DNA of 5,495 nt from Acidobacteriota bacterium (GTDB lineage Bacteria; Acidobacteriota; Terriglobia; Terriglobales; Acidobacteriaceae): positions 1-5,495 of the forward strand of contig JAJXUS010000177.1 in the NCBI GenBank assembly GCA_021782675.1, written 5' to 3'. Each line of letters starts with the position of its first letter. Position 1 is the first letter of the stretch. The notes under the pieces were generated by a model that did no database searches, was not told the origin of the DNA, and saw only the letters and a program-made list of their open reading frames with translations. The position numbers and the translations under genes were made by a program. Shown here piece after piece: positions 1 through 4,913 of the stretch.

Positions 1-46
1 GAAGGCAACGAAGAAGGCAGCGAAGAAGACCAGCAAGAAGAAGTAA
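1..46 (+). CDS. C-terminal tail of a lysine-rich basic protein (partial)
   Basis: Only the last 14 codons and a TAA stop (44-46) are present; codons are in phase from base 2. They encode KATKKAAKKTSKKK, a tail of lysine, alanine and threonine in which every lysine codon is AAG. Such tails occur at the C-terminus of bacterial histone H1-like or HU-like nucleoid proteins, and also at the C-terminus of DNA topoisomerase I in several phyla, where they bind DNA through charge. The fragment cannot separate these options, so no name is given. That it is a real gene end is supported by the strong intrinsic terminator that starts 29 bp after the stop. Confidence 0.7.
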   Translation, partial: KATKKAAKKTSKKK

Positions 47-75
47 CTGCTTCGCAGCAGGAAACAAGGCAAAGC

Positions 76-104
76 AAAAGGGAGCGCTTCAAGCGCTCCC
101 TTTT
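76..104 (+). terminator. Intrinsic terminator after the lysine-rich gene
   Basis: A perfect inverted repeat has left arm GGGAGCGCTT (80-89), a single central C (90) and right arm AAGCGCTCCC (91-100). It is flanked by AAAA (76-79) and TTTT (101-104), which extend the pairing to 14 bp. In the folded RNA the inner one or two pairs would open to form a normal 3-5 nt loop. The T tract is short but the stem is GC-rich. The symmetry means it could work on either strand; the lysine-rich gene just upstream on the plus strand is the obvious client. Confidence 0.88.
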
Positions 105-109
105 CGCGT

Positions 110-139
110 TTGGGGGATGGCCGCGCCGACCCGTATGCT
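110..139 (+). promoter_or_regulatory. Possible rsmE promoter (weak -35, TATGCT -10)
   Basis: TTGGGG (110-115) and TATGCT (134-139) are separated by 18 bp, resembling a sigma70-type promoter. The -10 matches consensus at four of six positions; the -35 matches only in its TTG. A -10 ending at 139 would place the transcript start at about 146, which is the A of the preferred rsmE ATG. The gene lies behind a strong terminator and so needs its own promoter. This is inference from spacing and two weak hexamers. Confidence 0.35.
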
Positions 140-145
140 GGCTGC

Positions 146-874
146 ATGACGCGCCGCCGCTGGATCGCCGATACCTGGAACGCAACGTCCGCTGCGTTGA
201 CCGGGCCGCAGGCCCACCATCTGGCAGGCGTGCTGCGCGCTCGCGTTGGCCAGCAGTTCGATGTGGTCGCCGGGAACCAGGTGCGGCGCGGCACCGTGGA
301 ATCTGTCGAAGACAATTGCGTGCGCTTTGCGCTGGGTGAAGAAGTCTCTGCGGCGCACGCGCTCCCGCTGACGGTGGCACTCTCCATCGTCCGCTTTGAA
401 CCCATGGAATGGGCGATTGAAAAACTGACCGAGCTTGGCGCGCAGCGCATCGTTCCGCTGGCCGCGCAACGCTGCGATCGCCACCTGGTCCAGGCGTCCG
501 AAAAGCGGCTGGAGCGCTGGCGGCGAATCGCCCGAGAAGCGGCGCAGCAGTCCCGGCGCAATGATGTTCCTGAGATCGACGGCCCCGTGGGATTGCCGGC
601 GTTTCTTGAAACGGCGCAGGACGCTCGTAGGCTTCTGCTTTCGGAACGGGAAGAGATGACCCCTCTTTGGGATGTGCTGAACGCTTCTCTGGAAGAACCG
701 GCGGCGATCGCGTTGGCTGTGGGTCCAGAGGGCGGATGGACCGACGCGGAGATGACTCTTCTCACGAAGCACGCCTGGACGCCGGTCTCACTCGGGCCGC
801 GCATCCTGCGCGCGGAGACTGCGGCCATCGCTGCCACCAGCGTGCTGGCGGCGCGGCTGAACGCTATGGCGTGA
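146..874 (+). CDS. rsmE: 16S rRNA m3U1498 methyltransferase RsmE
   Basis: RsmE transfers a methyl group from S-adenosylmethionine to N3 of U1498 in 16S rRNA, acting on the 30S subunit in the cytoplasm. The 242-residue product has the family's usual length and layout: an N-terminal PUA-like RNA-binding part containing QAHHLAGVLR (about residues 22-31), then a SPOUT-class catalytic domain. The SPOUT trefoil-knot signatures are clear: KLTELGAQRIVPL in the first half, GPEGGW at 193-198 and LGPRILRAETA at 216-226, which form the cofactor pocket. The ATG at 146 is preferred because MTRRRWIAD matches how family members begin. The in-frame TTG at 110 would start only 5 bp after the terminator. No Shine-Dalgarno sequence precedes 146. 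The gene stands alone between the terminator and the panB promoter. Confidence 0.95.
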   Translation: MTRRRWIADTWNATSAALTGPQAHHLAGVLRARVGQQFDVVAGNQVRRGTVESVEDNCVRFALGEEVSAAHALPLTVALSIVRFEPMEWAIEKLTELGAQRIVPLAAQRCDRHLVQASEKRLERWRRIAREAAQQSRRNDVPEIDGPVGLPAFLETAQDARRLLLSEREEMTPLWDVLNASLEEPAAIALAVGPEGGWTDAEMTLLTKHAWTPVSLGPRILRAETAAIAATSVLAARLNAMA

Positions 875-949
875 GAGGACAGCCTGCGGGAAACTCATCC
901 GTGCGTTGCACCCCGGGCCGCTCCAGAGCAAACCGGGTTAAGCCACCAT

Positions 950-978
950 TTGAACCGCCGCGCCGGCAGGCGTATGCT
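950..978 (+). promoter_or_regulatory. Predicted sigma70-type promoter of panBC
   Basis: TTGAAC (950-955) and TATGCT (973-978) are spaced by exactly 17 bp, the optimum for a housekeeping promoter. Each hexamer matches consensus at four of six positions. The start of transcription would fall near 985, leaving a leader of about 47 nt before the panB ATG. The site lies in the 157-bp rsmE-panB gap and nothing else in that gap competes as a promoter. I see no riboswitch or long hairpin in the leader. Confidence 0.5.
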
Positions 979-1021
979 TGCATTCGTTGCAGGCGGCATC
1001 CCGTAGACAGGGAGCTGCACT

Positions 1022-1025
1022 GGAG
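1022..1025 (+). promoter_or_regulatory. Ribosome binding site of panB
   Basis: GGAG lies 6 nt before the ATG at 1032. It decides the start: the frame stays open up to a TTG at 978, but that codon overlaps the predicted -10 element and would add 18 residues with no family counterpart. Confidence 0.7.
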
Positions 1026-1031
1026 ATTCCG

Positions 1032-1940
1032 ATGAGTGTGACCCAGTCCCGCAGTCCTCACCCAGGTAGTTCCACCCCATTCGTTAAAGTGACTCTGCAG
1101 AGTCTGCAGGAGAAGAAGCGCAATCGAGCGCCCATCTCCGCCATTACCGCGTATGACTACGCAACGGCGCGGCTGGTGGATGAGGCCAGCGTCGATCTCG
1201 TGCTCGTCGGCGACTCCCTGGCCATGGTGATGCTGGGGTATGAAAGCACCCTGCCGGTCACAATGGATGAGATGGTGATGCTGACGCGCGCGGTTCGCCG
1301 CGGCGTGCGGCGCGCGCTGCTGGCCGCCGATATGCCTTACGCCTCCTACCATGTGGAAGAATCCGAGGGTGTGCGCAATGCGCTGCGCTTTATGAAGGAA
1401 GCAGGCGCGGAGGCGATCAAGGTGGAAGGCGGCCGCAACCGAGTTTCGCTGGTGCAGCGTCTGACGGATGCCGAGATTCCCGTCATCGGCCATCTGGGCC
1501 TGACGCCGCAGTCCCTGCATCGCATGGGGGGCTATCGTGTGCAGGGTAAAACGGTTGTGGCGGCGGAAGCCATGCTGGACGACGCCGTGGCCCTGGAGGC
1601 CGCAGGTGCGGCGCTTCTGGTGCTGGAGGGCATTCCGCGCGAGGTTGCCGCGCGCATCACGGACGCTCTCCCCATTCCAACCATTGGCATTGGCGCAGGT
1701 CCGGACTGCGATGGCCAGATCCTCGTCCTACATGACGCCATCAATCTGACGTTTGCACCGCCAGCAAAGTTTGTCCGGCGGTACGGCGATGCCGCGGCTA
1801 TCATCCGGGACGCGGTCGAGCAGTACCGCAAGGACGTCGAGTCCGGCAGTTTTCCGAGCGATGCGGAGAGCTACCATCTGCCGGCCGAGGTGCGCGAGCA
1901 CTTTCAACAGAGCGCGGCCCGCACGCGCCGTAAAGCCTAA
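1032..1940 (+). CDS. panB: Ketopantoate hydroxymethyltransferase PanB
   Basis: PanB converts 3-methyl-2-oxobutanoate plus 5,10-methylene-tetrahydrofolate to 2-dehydropantoate (EC 2.1.2.11), the first committed step to pantothenate and coenzyme A. The 302-residue product has the full TIM-barrel signature set: ITAYDYATARL (38-48), LVGDSLAMV (58-66), STLPVTMDEM (72-81), AADMPYASYH (98-107), KVEGG (130-134), GHLGLTPQS (153-161), GGYRVQGK (166-173), VLEGIP (197-202) and IGIGAGPDCDGQILVLHD (218-235). By alignment to the E. coli enzyme, D61, D100 and E132 match the metal/substrate ligands D45, D84 and E114, and E199 matches the catalytic E181. It is longer than the usual roughly 264 residues: about 16 extra at the N-terminus and a basic tail ending ARTRRKA. 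It is the first gene of an operon with panC. Confidence 0.97.
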   Translation: MSVTQSRSPHPGSSTPFVKVTLQSLQEKKRNRAPISAITAYDYATARLVDEASVDLVLVGDSLAMVMLGYESTLPVTMDEMVMLTRAVRRGVRRALLAADMPYASYHVEESEGVRNALRFMKEAGAEAIKVEGGRNRVSLVQRLTDAEIPVIGHLGLTPQSLHRMGGYRVQGKTVVAAEAMLDDAVALEAAGAALLVLEGIPREVAARITDALPIPTIGIGAGPDCDGQILVLHDAINLTFAPPAKFVRRYGDAAAIIRDAVEQYRKDVESGSFPSDAESYHLPAEVREHFQQSAARTRRKA

Positions 1941-1946
1941 CCCTCC

Positions 1947-2792
1947 ATGCAGACTGTCTCCACCATTGGCGGCCTGCGCGCGGCGCTGGCTGCCCTTCGC
2001 GACCGCGGTCCCCTGGGATTTGTGCCCACGATGGGCGCGCTGCACAACGGGCATCGCTCGCTGGTGGAGGCCTCCCGCAGGCAATGCGACGTGACTGCGG
2101 TCTCGATTTTTGTAAACCCTACGCAGTTCGGGCCAAATGAAGACTTGAGCCGTTATCCGCGCACGCTGGAGGCGGACCTGCAGATGCTGGAGAGCACCGG
2201 CGTGGATGTCGTGTTTACGCCGACACCGGAGGTCATGTACCCAGCCGGCGCTTCCACGGTGGTGGACGTCGGCGCGCTGGGCGACCGGCTGGACGGTGCA
2301 TCGCGACCGGGACATTTTCGCGGCGTAGCGACCGTCGTGGCCAAGCTGTTCCATCTGGTGCAGCCTCAGTTTGCCTACTTCGGGCAGAAGGATGCCGCAC
2401 AGGTCGCGGTGCTGCGGCAGATGGTGCGCGATCTCGATATTCCCGTGGAGCTGGTCGTGTGCCCGATTGTGCGGGAACCGGATGGGCTGGCGATGAGTTC
2501 GCGCAACCGCTATCTTTCTCCGCAGGAGCGCCGGACAGCGCTGGCTCTTTCCCGCGCGCTTGCGGCTGGGCAGGCGCTAGCAGACTCCGGCGAGGTGCAG
2601 GCCGGCAACCTGCAACGCGCGATGGAAGCTGTGCTGCTGAACGAGCCGGGCTTAAAGATCGACTACGTTGCAGTCGTCGACTGGAAGACTTTGTTACCCG
2701 TAGACGCCGTGAAAAGCGGCGCCCTGCTGGCGGTGGCTGCATGGGTCGGGACCACCCGGCTGATCGATAATGCCGTCTTAGCGGCGCGTTGA
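1947..2792 (+). CDS. panC: Pantothenate synthetase PanC
   Basis: PanC condenses (R)-pantoate with beta-alanine using ATP, via a pantoyl-adenylate, giving pantothenate, AMP and diphosphate (EC 6.3.2.1) in the cytoplasm. The 281 residues match the usual length. The nucleotidyltransferase signatures are intact: PTMGALHNGH at 27-36, whose H33 and H36 are the HxGH ATP-binding histidines; SIFVNPTQFGPNEDLSRYPR at 53-72; HFRGVATVV at 123-131; FGQKDAAQ at 145-152 (pantoate and ATP contacts); and MSSRN at 183-187, the KMSKS-like loop. The start lies 6 nt after the panB stop and lacks a Shine-Dalgarno motif (CCCTCC precedes the ATG), so translational coupling to panB is likely. No panD follows; the next gene converges and its 3' end overlaps this one by 15 bp. 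Confidence 0.97.
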   Translation: MQTVSTIGGLRAALAALRDRGPLGFVPTMGALHNGHRSLVEASRRQCDVTAVSIFVNPTQFGPNEDLSRYPRTLEADLQMLESTGVDVVFTPTPEVMYPAGASTVVDVGALGDRLDGASRPGHFRGVATVVAKLFHLVQPQFAYFGQKDAAQVAVLRQMVRDLDIPVELVVCPIVREPDGLAMSSRNRYLSPQERRTALALSRALAAGQALADSGEVQAGNLQRAMEAVLLNEPGLKIDYVAVVDWKTLLPVDAVKSGALLAVAAWVGTTRLIDNAVLAAR

Positions 2793-3425
2793 CACGCAGC
2801 GATTCCCGGCAAGAGAAAAGCGCAGCGGCAGATGCACATCTTTGCGTATGCCGACTCGCCGGCTGCGCGTGACAGAACCGCCAGCGTCGCCATCCTCGCA
2901 GAGCATCAGCTCGCCTGCGGCGGTCATATCCAGACCATTGCAAGCTTCCCGCGTAATCTCGAGCGCTGCGCACAAGCGGCCAGGGCCGCTGCTGATGGAC
3001 CGCAGGTCGCCGCGGTCTGAGAGACCTCGATTGCGCCGCATCTGCGTAACGCCGACAACCGGCTCCAGCGCGCGGAACAGAACGCAGCCGGCATTGCCCG
3101 CGGGCAGGCAACTTACGTTCAGACAGTAGTGGATGCCGTAGATGCGATAGACGTAGGCAAAACCAGGCGGACCGAAGAGCACCGCGTTGCGCGGGGTCTG
3201 CCCGCTGGCGGCGTGGGCCGCCGCATCATTTTCGCCAAGATAAGCTTCGGTTTCGACGATGCGGCCGGCGAGAATTTCGCCATGAATCCGGCGCACCAGC
3301 AGTTTGCCAAGGAGCTGCGGAGCGACGATCTCCGGCTGGCGGTTGAAGAACTCGCGTGGCAGCGGCCGCCACTCAACCGGCAGGCTCGATGCGTAGGGAT
3401 TACTGAACGTGGTTGCGCTTTCCAT
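2778..3425 (-). CDS. mpg: DNA-3-methyladenine glycosylase, AAG/MPG family
   Basis: This family flips out alkylated or deaminated purines (3-methyladenine, 7-methylguanine, hypoxanthine) and cleaves the N-glycosidic bond to begin base excision repair (EC 3.2.2.21). The 215-residue product aligns along the human AAG catalytic core. RIVETEAYLG (55-64) carries E60, matching catalytic E125, and Y62, matching Y127. H71 matches H136. YVYRIYG (91-97) supplies Y93 and Y96, matching Y159 and the intercalating Y162. N103 matches N169 and R118 in LFRALEP matches R182. A GPGRL segment (147-151) and the end motif RVGIRKD...LPLRFSLAGN follow. All key residues are present, so it should be active. The ATG overlaps the end of bcp by 26 bp with no clear Shine-Dalgarno; no other ATG or GTG lies near the family start. 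Its stop lies inside the 3' end of panC. Confidence 0.95.
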   Translation of the reverse strand: MESATTFSNPYASSLPVEWRPLPREFFNRQPEIVAPQLLGKLLVRRIHGEILAGRIVETEAYLGENDAAAHAASGQTPRNAVLFGPPGFAYVYRIYGIHYCLNVSCLPAGNAGCVLFRALEPVVGVTQMRRNRGLSDRGDLRSISSGPGRLCAALEITREACNGLDMTAAGELMLCEDGDAGGSVTRSRRVGIRKDVHLPLRFSLAGNRCVSTRR

Positions 3426-3879
3426 GCTCGCGCAGCCACTGCAGCACCTCTTCCGCGTGGCCCTCGGGCTTTACCTTGCGGAAGATATGCATCACGCGGC
3501 GATCGGGTCCGATGACAAACGTGGTGCGCTCAATGCCGATGACCTTTTTGCCGTACATATTCTTTTCGCGCAGCACATCAAACTGCCGGCAGGCGACGCT
3601 ATCGACGTCCGCCAGCAGCGGATAGCTGAGGTGAAATTTATCCTGAAACTTCTTCTGCGCCCTGGGTGTATCGCGGGAGATTCCCAGCACCACAACTCCT
3701 TCCGCCTGGAGCTGCTTCGTGGCGTCGCGAAACTCGCAGGCCTCAATCGTGCAGCCAGGCGTGTCTGCTTTGGGATAGAAGAACAGCACGACCGGCTTAC
3801 CCGCGAACTGCTTCAGCGAAACGGTTTCTCCATCCTGATTCTGCAGTGTGAAATTCTCGACGAGATCATTGACTTCCAT
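3400..3879 (-). CDS. bcp: Thiol peroxidase, BCP/PrxQ-type peroxiredoxin
   Basis: This is a thioredoxin-dependent peroxidase that reduces hydrogen peroxide and organic hydroperoxides in the cytoplasm (EC 1.11.1.24). The product has 159 residues, normal for the family, in one thioredoxin fold. FFYPKADTPGCTIEACEFRD (33-52) holds the peroxidatic C43 and, five residues later, C48. This matches the C45/C50 arrangement of E. coli BCP, so an atypical 2-Cys mechanism with an intramolecular disulfide is expected. A third cysteine, C97, matches the nonessential C99 of E. coli. GISRDTP (66-72), YPLLAD (86-91) and IERTTFVIGPD (116-126, with the conserved R118) complete the signature. The start at 3879 is chosen for its strong AAAGGAG site; the frame runs upstream into galU but those codons match no family sequence. 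It is the middle gene of galU-bcp-mpg. Confidence 0.96.
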   Translation of the reverse strand: MEVNDLVENFTLQNQDGETVSLKQFAGKPVVLFFYPKADTPGCTIEACEFRDATKQLQAEGVVVLGISRDTPRAQKKFQDKFHLSYPLLADVDSVACRQFDVLREKNMYGKKVIGIERTTFVIGPDRRVMHIFRKVKPEGHAEEVLQWLREHGKRNHVQ

Positions 3880-3884
3880 TCGTG

Positions 3885-3891
3885 CTCCTTT
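3885..3891 (-). promoter_or_regulatory. Ribosome binding site of bcp
   Basis: On the minus strand AAAGGAG ends 5 nt before the ATG at 3879-3877. It is the strongest Shine-Dalgarno in the window and lies within the 17-bp galU-bcp gap. It fixes the bcp start and rules out the longer reading frame that extends to 3930. Confidence 0.85.
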
Positions 3892-3896
3892 ATCTT

Positions 3897-4784
3897 TTAC
3901 TGCTTCAGCGAGGGCAGGCTCTGCAGCCACGCGCGAAAGTCATTGCCCAGGTCTTCCCGTTGCAGTGCGAACTCCACAGTAGCCTTCAGGAAGCCCAGCT
4001 TGTCGCCCGCGTCGTAGCGTGTGCCATCAAAGCTGTAGCCGTACACCTTCTCGTGATGCACCAGGCTGCGCAGCGCATCGGTTAACTGCAACTCTCCGCC
4101 CGCGCCCAGCGGCGTCTTCTCCAACAGCTCGAAGATGCGCGGGGTGAGGATATATCGTCCGATGATGGCGTTCTTGGAGGGCGCGTCCGCCAGCTTCGGC
4201 TTTTCCACCAGACCCTTCACCTCCAGCACGCGGGAATTCTTTGCAATGGGCCTGGCTTCGATAACGCCGTATGCCGAAATCGCTGGCCCTTCAACAACCT
4301 GGGTTGCAAGAATGGTTGACTGCACATCGTCAAAGACTTCAATCATCTGCTTCAGGCACGGAACCTTTGCGTCGATCACGTCATCAGGCAGGATCACAGC
4401 AAACGGCTCATCGCCCACCAGGTCACGCGCCATCAACACGGCGTGGCCCAGCCCCATGGCTTCCTTCTGGCGGATGTAGGCCACGCGGCCCAGGGTCGAT
4501 ATGTGGCGCGCCAGTGCCAGCAGGTCGAGCTTGCCGCGCGACTCGAGCTGATGTTCCAGCTCCACGCTGATGTCGAAATGATCTTCAATGACGGTTTTGC
4601 CGCGGCCCGTAACGATGATGATCTGGTCGCAGCCTGCTGCTACCGCCTCCTCAACCCCGTACTGGATGATGGGCTTGTCCACCACAGGCAGCATTTCCTT
4701 GGGAATGGCTTTCGTCGCGGGTAAGAAGCGGGTGCCTAATCCTGCGGCGGGAAATACTGCTTTGCGGATTCGTGTCTTCTTCAT
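3897..4784 (-). CDS. galU: UTP-glucose-1-phosphate uridylyltransferase GalU
   Basis: GalU makes UDP-glucose from UTP and glucose-1-phosphate (EC 2.7.7.9), supplying glucosyl groups for envelope polysaccharides, trehalose, glycogen-type pathways and galactose metabolism. The 295-residue product is full length. Diagnostic segments are the nucleotide-binding loop AAGLGTRFLPATKAIPKEM (13-31), QKEAMGLGHAV (106-116), LPDD (132-135, with the metal-binding aspartate), VEKP (193-196), GRYIL (209-213), GGELQLTDAL (229-238) and YDAGDKLG (257-264). Together these separate GalU from RfbA-type dTDP-glucose synthases. A Shine-Dalgarno GGAGAG lies 9 nt before the ATG (4794-4799). It is first of a likely operon with bcp and mpg. 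The promoter should lie in the 129-bp gap upstream, where I see no convincing pair of hexamers. Confidence 0.97.
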   Translation of the reverse strand: MKKTRIRKAVFPAAGLGTRFLPATKAIPKEMLPVVDKPIIQYGVEEAVAAGCDQIIIVTGRGKTVIEDHFDISVELEHQLESRGKLDLLALARHISTLGRVAYIRQKEAMGLGHAVLMARDLVGDEPFAVILPDDVIDAKVPCLKQMIEVFDDVQSTILATQVVEGPAISAYGVIEARPIAKNSRVLEVKGLVEKPKLADAPSKNAIIGRYILTPRIFELLEKTPLGAGGELQLTDALRSLVHHEKVYGYSFDGTRYDAGDKLGFLKATVEFALQREDLGNDFRAWLQSLPSLKQ

Positions 4785-4793
4785 GAATTCGTT

Positions 4794-4799
4794 CTCTCC
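4794..4799 (-). promoter_or_regulatory. Ribosome binding site of galU
   Basis: GGAGAG on the minus strand is followed by a 9-nt spacer and the ATG at 4784-4782. It supports the annotated start, whose MKKTRIRKAVFPAAGLG beginning is typical of GalU. Confidence 0.7.
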
Positions 4800-4913
4800 A
4801 GGGGTCTATTGCCGCCTGCACTCCGGGGATGGCGCAGGGTGTCGTCGCCTTCAAAATCGGTCGGCGTCAGCGCGACATCATAAGATGGCGCCGGGCACAT
4901 TCCTGTTGTCTCG

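Noticed and set aside
89..772. Long open frame on the minus strand opposite rsmE (227 codons).
   Set aside because: It is rich in arginine, histidine and proline without any recognisable domain, which is typical of the antisense frame of a GC-rich gene; the plus-strand frame is clearly rsmE.
1091..1104. Perfect 14-bp palindrome GACTCTGCAGAGTC near the start of panB, resembling an operator.
   Set aside because: It falls inside codons for the LQSLQ segment, where repeated CTGCAG leucine-glutamine codons create it; it is downstream of the start codon and there is no second copy near the promoter.
1728..2354. 208-codon minus-strand open frame across the panB-panC junction.
   Set aside because: It is antisense to two well-supported enzymes, has no visible domain and no ribosome binding site.
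2233..3111. 292-codon minus-strand open frame spanning the panC 3' half and the mpg 3' end.
   Set aside because: It overlaps two certain genes in other frames and its arginine/serine/proline-rich composition matches no family I know.
3880..3930. N-terminal extension of bcp to a start at 3930.
   Set aside because: The added 17 residues overlap the end of galU, have no family match, and the AAAGGAG site points to the ATG at 3879.
4814..4838. CCTGC...GCAGG inverted repeat in the DUF885-galU gap as a terminator for the DUF885 gene.
   Set aside because: The stem is only 5 bp with a long loop and no T tract follows on the minus strand.
4877..4905. TATGAT (minus strand, 4882-4877) as a -10 element for galU.
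   Set aside because: No acceptable -35 hexamer lies 16-19 bp upstream (CAGGAA at 17 bp) and there is no TG extension, so I did not call a promoter.
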